Shown here: piece by piece, positions 43,631 to 51,131 of the stretch
How the letters are laid out: every line of letters begins with the position of its first letter
How positions within the stretch are numbered: position 1 is the stretch's first letter
From: MTP4 sp052056915
GTDB taxonomy: Archaea > Halobacteriota > Methanosarcinia > Methanosarcinales > Methanosarcinaceae
Reading direction: 5' to 3'
Assembly (NCBI RefSeq): GCF_052056915.1
Contig: NZ_CP195119.1
Coordinates: forward strand, 930,001-994,000
Length of the DNA stretch: 64,000 nt
Notes under the pieces: model-generated
The model's database searches: none
Seen by the model: the letters and a program-made list of their open reading frames with translations, nothing else
Told to the model about the DNA's origin: nothing
Made by a program: the position numbers and the translations under genes

Positions 43631-45133
43631 TCAGTACCTCCTTGCCAGGAGCTTGCTTATGTTGTCGCTGGTAATTATTCCCAGGACACGCATCTGGGTA
43701 TCGACCACTGGCATCGCAGAAACGCCGTAGCGGTCAAGCCTGCGGGCTGCCAGGTCCACGGGTTCGTTGGGGGCACAGGAAAGCACCTTTTTAGTCATGA
43801 TGCTTTCAACGGAGTCGAAACGGTTTTCTGCAACCGCTTTGGAAACGTCCCAGGCGGTCACGAGCCCCACGAGTTCGCCGCTGTCCGAGATAACGGCCAC
43901 GTGGTTAAAGGAGTTTTCCCAGATCTTTTTTGCGACGTCCTGAACTGTCTGATCCTTCTTTATGGTAACGATAAAATCCGACATGACGTCTTTTACCAGC
44001 GGTACTGCCTGGGTCTGTTTCATGGGCTTGACCTTGCTGTCCCTGGCTAGCCTTTCCACAGGCATGCTCAAGAAGAATTTCCCGTGCTTGACCCATTCCT
44101 TCAGTTCGTTGGAAATCTTCCGCGCGTTTTTGAAACTGGACATCGAAGAGGTGAGGACTTCCCGGCCCTGGATTTCCACCGAACCCGAGCGGAGTTCGGC
44201 ATAGCTTACTTCCCGGACAAGGGGTTTGTCCCGGCTGCCTGCCCCATAGTCAAGTATCTCAGTCACAAGGTCCGAATCACGCACGGCAGTGGATGCTGCC
44301 AACTTTTCATTGAGAATAGGGATAGGAATTCCGATTCCCATGTAGAGGGTAGCCCCATACCCGGTAAAAGAGGCAGCCCGTACGTAGTCCGGGCTCATAT
44401 CCTTCAGGTCCCCCCGCAGCATAAGAGTCCCAAAACCGCTGTTGGGGGAGTGCTGGGTCCCATTTCCTATAACATAGCCCTGGGCTCCTCCCATGAAGAT
44501 CCTGGTGCCCATGCCGATGGTCTGGTATTCGGGGTCATTGGAGAGGGGAGAAAGCACACCAGCCCCGGAATAGGTTACGTTTCCGAACTTGGGAAGGAGT
44601 TCTCCCATGTAAGTGTGAAGAATCCGCTTTGAGCTGTTTGTTGCAGCCGCATATTTCTGGTAAGCATTCCGGGGGTTAAGAAGGAAAGCCTCATTTAAGT
44701 CTTCGAGAGTGATGGAAGTGTCAAGGACTTTCCTGGGATAGCAGTCTGTCCCGTAGGAGGTGGCATGCACATTGATTTCCTTTCCCCGAAGGAGGTCTTC
44801 AATGACATGGGCCCCTCCGTACTGGATCCCCCTGACGTCCGAGTTCTGGGCTGCCCCGAGGTAAGCGTCCACGGCTGCGACCCCGCTGTATGCCTCCACG
44901 TCGTTGAACCACATTTTCTGAATTTTGATAGGAGGCTCGGAATGTCCAAGGTTCAGCATCAGGCCCGAAGAACACATTGCTCCGAATGTGCCTGTGGTGA
45001 CCACATCCACTTCCTTTGCCGCACCTTCCGCGCCGAGTTCTTCCACAATTCCGACCATTTCCTCGGCTGTGACGACATTGACGCTTCCGTCCTCAATTTT
45101 TTTATTTATCTCTTGAACCGATTTTTCAACCAT
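43631..45133 (-). CDS. Homocysteine synthesis protein, DUF39 with CBS pair (MA1821-like)
   Basis: 500 residues. The DUF39 domain fills residues 1-370; cysteines C54 (FGAMCSSG) and C131 (YGTDCYPRK) match the two conserved cysteines I recall as important in M. acetivorans MA1821. Residues about 385-500 are a CBS pair (MSDFIVTIKKDQTVQDVAKKI, MTKKVLSCAPNEPVDLAARRL), which in the Methanocaldococcus homologue MJ0100 binds S-adenosylmethionine and methylthioadenosine, so product feedback is likely. It forms an operon with the NIL ferredoxin. Its upstream region has two copies of an inverted repeat ATTAC-N5-(G/A)TAAT, one beside the TATA box. Confidence 0.93.
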   Translation of the reverse strand: MVEKSVQEINKKIEDGSVNVVTAEEMVGIVEELGAEGAAKEVDVVTTGTFGAMCSSGLMLNLGHSEPPIKIQKMWFNDVEAYSGVAAVDAYLGAAQNSDVRGIQYGGAHVIEDLLRGKEINVHATSYGTDCYPRKVLDTSITLEDLNEAFLLNPRNAYQKYAAATNSSKRILHTYMGELLPKFGNVTYSGAGVLSPLSNDPEYQTIGMGTRIFMGGAQGYVIGNGTQHSPNSGFGTLMLRGDLKDMSPDYVRAASFTGYGATLYMGIGIPIPILNEKLAASTAVRDSDLVTEILDYGAGSRDKPLVREVSYAELRSGSVEIQGREVLTSSMSSFKNARKISNELKEWVKHGKFFLSMPVERLARDSKVKPMKQTQAVPLVKDVMSDFIVTIKKDQTVQDVAKKIWENSFNHVAVISDSGELVGLVTAWDVSKAVAENRFDSVESIMTKKVLSCAPNEPVDLAARRLDRYGVSAMPVVDTQMRVLGIITSDNISKLLARRY

Positions 45134-45189
45134 GCAGGTATCCTCATTTTAGAAATTTATCTGAATTGTAATAATTACCGGAATTATAT

Positions 45190-45204
45190 ATTACTTGTGA
45201 TAAT
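45190..45204. promoter_or_regulatory. Inverted repeat upstream of homocysteine operon (copy 1)
   Basis: ATTAC-TTGTG-ATAAT, one base off a perfect ATTAC-N5-GTAAT. On the minus strand it reads CACAAGTAATATATA with the TATA box at about 45183-45192, so a bound protein would sit on the promoter of the DUF39 gene. A second palindrome GTAAT-A-ATTAC lies at 45168-45178. Confidence 0.55.
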
Positions 45205-45325
45205 CTCGGAGTAACATCTTTTTCAGGAGAGAAACTGCTACTCCCGGAAAAGACAGGCTGCATTCAAATTTTTAAATTCCGCCACTGAATCAGATGATTA
45301 GAAGTTATTTTTTAATAAGATATAT

Positions 45326-45340
45326 ATTACTTGTGGTAAT
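45326..45340. promoter_or_regulatory. Inverted repeat upstream of homocysteine operon (copy 2)
   Basis: ATTAC-TTGTG-GTAAT, perfect arms. It is followed on the minus strand by AATATATATC, so the box-plus-TATA arrangement of copy 1 is repeated 136 bases further upstream. It also lies about 290 bases upstream of ribL. Confidence 0.5.
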
Positions 45341-45628
45341 CGAACATATATTCTGAAAGGACCTCTTACTGAAGGGCAATTGAAACCTTTAAAAAACCAT
45401 ACCCAAATACTAAAGGCTCAATCAATATATATATAAGAGCATAAACAATTGTTTTTCCGTATTTCTACAAATTTAATGTTATTTCATAGATTTTCAAGGT
45501 CCTATCACCCGATATGCTTATATCTCTTGATCAGGAGGTCAATGGGAAGGAAACCTAGCTCCTTTTTTCAGTAAATTTCTTATGTTTTAAGGCTATTTAC
45601 CCGACCCATACTAAAATCAGGTGATCTG

Positions 45629-46048
45629 TTGACGCGCATACTTGCTACAGGAACCTTTGACATCCTCCATCCCGGGCACGTTTACTTCTTAAGCCGGGCC
45701 AGGGCACTGGGAGATGAGCTTTATGTCATTGTTGCCCGGGACTCCAACGTGACCCACAAGCCAAAACCGATCGTGCCCGAGGAACAGAGGCTGGAAATGG
45801 TAAGTGCCCTCGGGACAGTGGACAGAGCCATCCTCGGCAGTGAAAACGATATGTTCGAACCCCTTAAGAAGATCAAACCCGACATCATTGCCCTGGGCTA
45901 TGACCAGCGCTTCGATTCCGAAGCCCTCGAGCAGGAACTTAAAAAACGGGGGCTTCCTGCGAAAGTTGTGAGGATCTCTTTTTCCAGGGAATGTCCTCTC
46001 TGCAGCACCGGAGCAATTATAAAAGAGGTCCTTAAAAGGTACGTGTGA
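45629..46048 (+). CDS. ribL: Archaeal FAD synthase RibL
   Basis: 139 residues from TTG, with GGTGAT nine bases upstream. It transfers AMP from ATP (CTP in some) to FMN to make FAD. The nucleotidyltransferase signature is GTFDILHPGHVYFL near residue 7, and the second motif RISFSRECPLCSTG replaces the usual ISTTxI region, as in archaeal RibL, where cysteines near the C-terminus are redox-sensitive. It stands beside, but is transcribed towards, the ribC-ribH-aspC operon. Confidence 0.93.
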   Translation: MTRILATGTFDILHPGHVYFLSRARALGDELYVIVARDSNVTHKPKPIVPEEQRLEMVSALGTVDRAILGSENDMFEPLKKIKPDIIALGYDQRFDSEALEQELKKRGLPAKVVRISFSRECPLCSTGAIIKEVLKRYV

Positions 46049-46132
46049 CAGAGCCACTACCGTTAAAACACCCGTAATGAAAAAACCTGATAAAAACTTT
46101 TTTCCAGGCTTCTTTTTTTAAAAATTCAGTAA

Positions 46133-46312
46133 AACCATTAAATGTCAAACCATTAAAGATCGAACCATTAAAGATCGAACCATTAAAGATCGAACCATTA
46201 AAGGTCGAACTATCAAAGGCCGAACTATTAAAGGCCTAACCATTAAAGGTCGAACCATTAAAGGTCGAACCATTAAAGGTCGAACCATTAAAGGCAAAAC
46301 CATTAAAGGTAA
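46133..46312. repeat. 15-base tandem repeat, about 12 copies
   Basis: Unit AACCATTAAAGGTCG with small changes (AGATCG, ACTATTAAAGGC), filling most of the spacer between the convergent ribL and aspC genes. Confidence 0.93.
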
Positions 46313-46387
46313 AAACTCTGGAAGCCCTCCAAATAGATAGGACTTCCAGGCAAATAAGACCTTAAGATAGAACCTTCAGATAGAACC

Positions 46388-47530
46388 TCAGGAAAATACC
46401 TTTTCCATCCTTTCGAGAGCTTCACTGATCCGGTCGACTGAAGTTGCATAAGAAATCCGTAGGAAGTTCTCACCGGAAGGCCCAAAGGCGATTCCAGGAG
46501 TTACGGCCACGTGGGCTTCTTTTAAGAGCTTTTCTGCCACTTCGGTCCCGCTTCCGAATTCACTCACGTCGGCAAAGGCATAGAAAGCCCCTTCTGGTTT
46601 TTTGCAGTTGAAGCCGAGATTGTTCAGGCCGTCTATAAGGATGTCACGGCGCATTCTGAAACGGTCCACCATTTCCGTGACCTTGTCCTGGGGCCCCTGC
46701 AGAGCTTCAAGGCCTCCGTACTGGACAAAGGTAGTGGCACTGCTTACGGAATGGGACTGGATCTTCTGGAGAAGCTTCAAAATCTCCGGCGGGGCGGTAA
46801 GGTAACCGAGCCTCCAGCCTGTCATTGCATAAGCCTTGGAGAAGCCGTTTACCGTGATGGTCCTGTCCTGCATACCCTCGAGGCTGCCAATGCTAATGTG
46901 CTCGCGGTCATAGATGATTTTCTCATAGATCTCATCGGAAACAACCAGAAGGTCGTGGTCGATGGCGAGATCGGCAATACACTTCAGGGTTTTCTTTCCG
47001 AAAACTCCACCGGTGGGGTTTCCCGGAGTATTTGCCACGATAAGCTTTGTTTTGTCGGTGATGTACTCGGAAAAATCCTCAGGGATGAAACCTTTTTCAG
47101 GAGTTGTGGGGACCCAGACCGTGTCCGCTCCGGCAAAACGGATGCATGCATCATAGGTTACCCAGGCGGGATCAAATAGGAGGGCCTCGTCTCCGTCAGC
47201 AAGAACCCCCATCATAATCTCGAAAATCGCCTGCTTTGCTCCCGGGGTTACGAGCACTTCTGCCTCGGTTACATCGAGTTTGTTTTCCGTCCTCAGCTTT
47301 TCGGCAATGGCTGTCCGGAGTTCCGGTATACCCGCAGAAGGGGCATAATGGGTCATGCCTTCGTACATGGCCTTTGCCGCAGCATCGCAAATATTTTTAG
47401 GAGTGTTGAAATCCGGCTCTCCCAGGCTGAAGTTAATGACGTCTACTCCATCTTTTGCCATTCGGTTTGCAATATTGGAAATCCTGATCGTTGCGGATTC
47501 TTCTACACGCTTGAGCCTTGCTGAAGTCAT
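46388..47530 (-). CDS. aspC: Aspartate aminotransferase, class I
   Basis: 380 residues. PLP-dependent aminotransferase of the I-gamma type. Visible residues include NTPGNPTGGVF (substrate and PLP loop), DEIYEKIIYD, the PLP lysine K232 in NGFSKAYAMTGWRLGYL, and the C-terminal arginine region ENFLRISYATS. It makes aspartate, feeding aspartate semialdehyde to the neighbouring homocysteine route. It follows ribH by 49 bases and ribC on the same strand, so the three are probably one operon. Confidence 0.88.
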   Translation of the reverse strand: MTSARLKRVEESATIRISNIANRMAKDGVDVINFSLGEPDFNTPKNICDAAAKAMYEGMTHYAPSAGIPELRTAIAEKLRTENKLDVTEAEVLVTPGAKQAIFEIMMGVLADGDEALLFDPAWVTYDACIRFAGADTVWVPTTPEKGFIPEDFSEYITDKTKLIVANTPGNPTGGVFGKKTLKCIADLAIDHDLLVVSDEIYEKIIYDREHISIGSLEGMQDRTITVNGFSKAYAMTGWRLGYLTAPPEILKLLQKIQSHSVSSATTFVQYGGLEALQGPQDKVTEMVDRFRMRRDILIDGLNNLGFNCKKPEGAFYAFADVSEFGSGTEVAEKLLKEAHVAVTPGIAFGPSGENFLRISYATSVDRISEALERMEKVFS

Positions 47531-47579
47531 GGGAATGTTCCTGTATTTTCCATTTTGCTATTTACGGCTTTGCCGGGCT

Positions 47580-47984
47580 TTACAGCCGCCGGACCAGCTT
47601 CACGGCAGCTTCCACTGCTCGCTTTGCATAGTCCACACGCTGATGGGCTTCCATCCGGGTCATGCCGGGCCCGGGGATCCCCAGGGTCACGGGTTTGTTA
47701 AACTCAAGGGAAAGGTCCATGATCTTCCGGGCAGCATGCTGAATGACCACCTCGTCGTGCTTGGTTTCCCCTTCGATAACTGACCCGATGGTGACCACGG
47801 CGTCGATATCTTCCCTCTGGCAGAGTTTCTTGATTGCAAGAGGCATGTCAAAGACCCCGGGCACGAGGATTGTCTCTTTAACGCTTGCCCCAAGGAATTC
47901 GGCGTGTTCTCTTCCAAGCAGTTCCATCTGATAGGTTAGGTCCCTGTTAAATTCAGCTACCACAAATCCTAGGCTGATACTCAT
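47580..47984 (-). CDS. ribH: 6,7-dimethyl-8-ribityllumazine synthase
   Basis: 134 residues, a single-domain lumazine synthase that condenses 5-amino-6-ribitylaminouracil with dihydroxybutanone phosphate. Motifs: the start SLGFVVAEFNRDLTYQM, VPGVFDMPLAIKKL, and VTIGSVIEGETKHDEVVIQHAAR, whose HDE contains the catalytic histidine, and KPVTLGIPGPGMT. It is the next-to-last step of riboflavin synthesis. The upstream gene is ribC (46-base gap) and the downstream gene aspC. Confidence 0.95.
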   Translation of the reverse strand: MSISLGFVVAEFNRDLTYQMELLGREHAEFLGASVKETILVPGVFDMPLAIKKLCQREDIDAVVTIGSVIEGETKHDEVVIQHAARKIMDLSLEFNKPVTLGIPGPGMTRMEAHQRVDYAKRAVEAAVKLVRRL

Positions 47985-48030
47985 CTGTAAAGGTCTCCGG
48001 TCTTGTTTTTACCTAAAATAATTAATTGCG

Positions 48031-48495
48031 TCACATCCTCAAAGGACCCGCATCTTCGAAACCCTGCCTCTGACCGGTGCCTGCTTCCCGAACCAGTTTT
48101 TCAGGCTTGAAGAGCAGTTTTATCACGTTCAGGGCATGTTCCCGGGTCCGCCTGTCCATCAGGAAGGCGAGTTCCTTTTCGTCTGTACCCTCATCTTCGT
48201 GGACGAAGACTTCAATGATATGGGTGTTGGTCATAAGTTGTGCCAGGATAAGGCCCTGAGAAGCTTCATGGGCGCAGACCTTATCCTTTTCCTGGGCTCC
48301 GGGCATGCCAAGGGCCATGACGATATCACAGCCTTCCTCTTCAATTAGTTTCTTGGCTGTTACAGGCAGGTCCTTGATCCCCGGCACAGTTACCCGCTTT
48401 ATTTTCACGGAAACATTCTTCTGGATCTCGTCGATTGCCGCGCGTCCCATGTCATAGCGCGCAAACGTAGTATCTGCGATTCCTATAGTGGGCAT
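48031..48495 (-). CDS. ribC: Archaeal riboflavin synthase
   Basis: 154 residues. The archaeal riboflavin synthase is unrelated to the bacterial two-barrel enzyme and related to lumazine synthase; it dismutates two lumazine molecules. Recognisable text: IGIADTTFARYDMGRAAIDE, VTVPGIKDLPVTAKKLIEE, VMALGMPGAQEKDKVCAHEAS and TNTHIIEVFVHEDE. Precedes ribH and aspC in one apparent operon. The upstream class V aminotransferase ends 111 bases away. Confidence 0.94.
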   Translation of the reverse strand: MPTIGIADTTFARYDMGRAAIDEIQKNVSVKIKRVTVPGIKDLPVTAKKLIEEEGCDIVMALGMPGAQEKDKVCAHEASQGLILAQLMTNTHIIEVFVHEDEGTDEKELAFLMDRRTREHALNVIKLLFKPEKLVREAGTGQRQGFEDAGPLRM

Positions 48496-48606
48496 GTTTA
48501 TCCCGATGGAAATTATGAGGTTATGGCGTTTGTTTTCTTGGGTATTCCTGAAGGTTTATAGACTTTACCTTATAGGTCTGCCCCTTCGCTTCAAAGTTTG
48601 TCAATA

Positions 48607-49758
48607 TCAGAGTTTGTCGATAACACTGTTTGCGGCTTCGACTCCTGCCCCAAGGCCGTCCAGGCAACCCCGCTTCTTCAGCACGATTTCCAGGCCCTGA
48701 ATAGTGGAAAGGACGTCCCTGGCAGTTACGTTGCCCATGCTACCGACCCTGAAGATCTTACCTTTAAGGTGGGCCTGACCGCCGGCAACGATAATCCCGC
48801 GCTTCTTCATGTCGCCTTTGATATCTTCCCCGTCAATTCCCTCGGGAGCTTTCATGGCAGAAACCGTGTTTGAGTACTGGCTATACTCGTTGAGCTGCGG
48901 GAACATCTCAATATTCATTTCGGCAACACCGGCCCTAACGGCTTCGGAAAGCACCCTGTGCCTGTTGATCCTGGCTTCCATGCCTTCTTCCTTTACGATG
49001 TGCAGGGCTTCCTGCAGTGCATAGAAGAGAGGGATCGCCGGTGTGTAGGGAGTTTCGGTGCGGGCTTTGTCTCCGCTCTTTTTATATGCTTTGAGGTCAT
49101 TGTAGTATGGTCTTTTCTTTACATCATTCATGACTTCGAAAGCTTTTTCACTCACTGAGACCATTGCAAGCCCGGGGGGAGCTGCAAGGCACTTCTGGGA
49201 ACCCACGACTGCAATGTCAACACCCCATTCATCGACCTTTACCTCATCCCCGCCAAGGGAAGTCACACCGTCCATGATAAAGAGGACATCATGCTTTTTG
49301 GCAAGCTTGCCAATTTCCGCAGCCGGGTTAAGGATACCGGCAGAAGTTTCATTATGGACGAGAGTTATTGCCTTTGCCCCTGCTTCGAGTTTCTCCTTGA
49401 CAAGTTCCAGGTCAACGGAAGTCCCCCATTCGAATTCCAGGGGTACGACTTCTCCGTAGAGAGCTGCAAGGTCTTTGAAACGCTCCCCGAACTTCCCGTT
49501 TTCGATGGCCACAACTTTGTCCCCGCTTTCAACCACGGAGCCAACAGCCGCCTCCATCCCTGCGGTACCCGAGCCGCTGATGACAAAGATGTCGTTCTTT
49601 GTCTGGTAAACGTCGGCAAGGATTTCCCGGCAGTCGTCATAGATAGCCGCAAATTCCGCACTTCTGTGGTTGATCATCGGTTTTGACATGGCTCTCAGGA
49701 CCCTGGGGGCAACTGGTACGGGCCCGGGCATCATGAGAAGGGTATCTTCCAGATCCAT
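48607..49758 (-). CDS. Class V aminotransferase (alanine-glyoxylate type)
   Basis: 383 residues, normal length. The fold-type I PLP enzyme is recognised by MMPGPVPVAPRVLRAM at the start, SGSGTAGMEAAVGS, HNETSAGI, DGVTSLGGDEVKVD and the PLP lysine K189 in VVGSQKCLAAPPGL. Relatives are alanine-glyoxylate, serine-glyoxylate and broad-specificity aminotransferases (the Methanocaldococcus homologue acts on several amino acids). The exact substrate cannot be fixed. It is followed after 111 bases by ribC, and a tandem repeat fills the upstream spacer. Confidence 0.88.
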   Translation of the reverse strand: MDLEDTLLMMPGPVPVAPRVLRAMSKPMINHRSAEFAAIYDDCREILADVYQTKNDIFVISGSGTAGMEAAVGSVVESGDKVVAIENGKFGERFKDLAALYGEVVPLEFEWGTSVDLELVKEKLEAGAKAITLVHNETSAGILNPAAEIGKLAKKHDVLFIMDGVTSLGGDEVKVDEWGVDIAVVGSQKCLAAPPGLAMVSVSEKAFEVMNDVKKRPYYNDLKAYKKSGDKARTETPYTPAIPLFYALQEALHIVKEEGMEARINRHRVLSEAVRAGVAEMNIEMFPQLNEYSQYSNTVSAMKAPEGIDGEDIKGDMKKRGIIVAGGQAHLKGKIFRVGSMGNVTARDVLSTIQGLEIVLKKRGCLDGLGAGVEAANSVIDKL

Positions 49759-49896
49759 ATATTCTATGCTCCAAAATTTTTAAAAATTTAAATGGGTTTC
49801 GATTAATTTTTTAAGCTTTTAAACGTTCTGAACCTTTTCATTATAACCTTCCGGCACATATGAACCGGTTCTAATTAACGATTACTTACTTGAAGT

Positions 49897-50034
49897 TCCT
49901 GATAAATTATTCCGGATAAATTATTCCTGATAAGTTATTCCGGATAAATTATTCCTGATAAATTATTCCGGATAAATTATTCCTGATAAGTTATTCCGGA
50001 TAAGTTATTCCTGATAAGTTGTTTCAGATAAATA
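49897..50034. repeat. 14/28-base tandem repeat
   Basis: Alternating TTCCTGATAAATTA and TTCCGGATAAATTA units (with AAGTTA variants), about ten 14-base copies, in the 418-base spacer between the HTH-CBS regulator gene's 3' end and the class V aminotransferase start. Confidence 0.92.
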
Positions 50035-50176
50035 ATTCCCGGGAAGTTGTTACTAATAATTTGTTTCAGATAATTTCAGTTCTAATTTCAATTCTAGTAT
50101 ATAATCGTGTGCTTTCCACTGCCATACTCTGCTTAAACCCTTTGTTTATTCATGAACAATCAGAGGAAGTCGGGTC

Positions 50177-50737
50177 TCAACCTTGAAGGAGTCTCATGAC
50201 GTCGTGTTTTGTCACGACCCCTACAACCTTACCCTTTTCGACAACCAGCACGGCAGGATTCCCCTCCAGGATATGGGAAACAACCGAGATTGAAACCCCG
50301 GGAGAAACAGCAGGGAAAGAGTCCTCCATCATGTCCAGGACCTTCATCTGGGAGATGGACTTCTTTTTACTCTCACCCATCAACTTTACAATTATGTCTT
50401 CCGAAATGCTTCCAACGGGGATGCCCTTGTCCAGGACAGGGATCTGTGAAAAACCATATGCATGCATGAGGCTTACCACCTCTTCTACCGAATCCTCAGG
50501 AGAAACATTGATGACAGGAGAGTGCATCAGGTCCCTGATAATGATCTGCCGTTCCTTTTCAGCTTCATCAAAAGCTACGAGGATTTTCCTGACCGTCGAA
50601 AGTCTGGGATCCACATCTCCCGATTCTATGCGTGCTATGAGAGGCTGGCTTACTCCTGCCCTTTTCGCCAGGTCGCTCTGGGTAAGTCTGAGCTCATTCC
50701 TCCTTTTTTTAAGATCTTCGGGTGTTGGAAGCTGCAT
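50177..50737 (-). CDS. HTH-CBS transcriptional regulator
   Basis: 186 residues. An Xre-type helix-turn-helix (residues 8-60: RNELRLTQSDLAKRAGVSQPLIARIESGDVDPR) is fused to two CBS domains (about 65-120, 125-185: DLMHSPVINVSPEDSVEEVVSLM, VLDMMEDSFPAVSPGVSISVV). CBS pairs bind adenosyl ligands such as SAM or AMP, so it probably senses such a metabolite. The inverted repeat ATTAC-CGATA-GTAAT lies five bases before the ATG, overlapping the ribosome-binding area, suggesting self-repression. The same motif appears in front of the homocysteine operon about 5 kb away, whose enzyme has its own SAM-type CBS pair. That link is inference. Confidence 0.9.
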   Translation of the reverse strand: MQLPTPEDLKKRRNELRLTQSDLAKRAGVSQPLIARIESGDVDPRLSTVRKILVAFDEAEKERQIIIRDLMHSPVINVSPEDSVEEVVSLMHAYGFSQIPVLDKGIPVGSISEDIIVKLMGESKKKSISQMKVLDMMEDSFPAVSPGVSISVVSHILEGNPAVLVVEKGKVVGVVTKHDVMRLLQG

Positions 50738-50741
50738 ACAT

Positions 50742-50756
50742 ATTACCGATAGTAAT
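50742..50756. promoter_or_regulatory. Inverted repeat in front of the HTH-CBS regulator
   Basis: ATTAC-CGATA-GTAAT, perfect five-base arms, starting four bases beyond the start codon (50735-50737). The arms match those at 45326-45340 while the spacer differs, as expected for a protein-binding site. Confidence 0.6.
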
Positions 50757-51047
50757 TATGATATTTAACGTGATTGGTTAACGTAATTTAGTGAGTTTGT
50801 ATATAAGGAGCAGCTATGCCCCGAACCCCATTTCGAAGGAAAATCCAATAAAAATATTATTTGGGAAATGAACACTCTTCAAATATGTTAGGACAAACAA
50901 TACCAAAAAGAAACAGTGATAAAAAGAGAAAGAAACAGAAAGAGTGTAAAAATAAAAGGGAGTATAAAAAAATATGAGAAAATATAAAAAGAGTGAAAAA
51001 TAAAGAAGAGTACAAAAATAGTCCATATGAAGGCGAAACAGGACACT

Positions 51048-51131
51048 TCAGGCAGAATTATTTTCAGCCAGAATTATTTTCAGCCAGAATTATTTTCAGC
51101 CAGAATTATTTTCAGCCAGAATTATTTTCAG
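51048..51131. repeat. 16-base tandem repeat overlapping the Cdc48 stop codon
   Basis: CAGCCAGAATTATTTT is repeated about five times (first and last copies with AGGCAG/AGGCAT), ending inside the last codons of the Cdc48 gene (stop at 51128-51130, minus strand). The rest of the 390-base spacer is AT-rich with no gene. Confidence 0.92.

Larger units (their letters stand above)
45134..45628. other. Divergent promoter region of DUF39 and ribL genes
   Basis: 495 bases containing the two ATTAC inverted repeats, several TATA-like words (AATATATATATAAGAGC at 45423-45440) and the ribL leader. No gene is visible. Confidence 0.5.
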
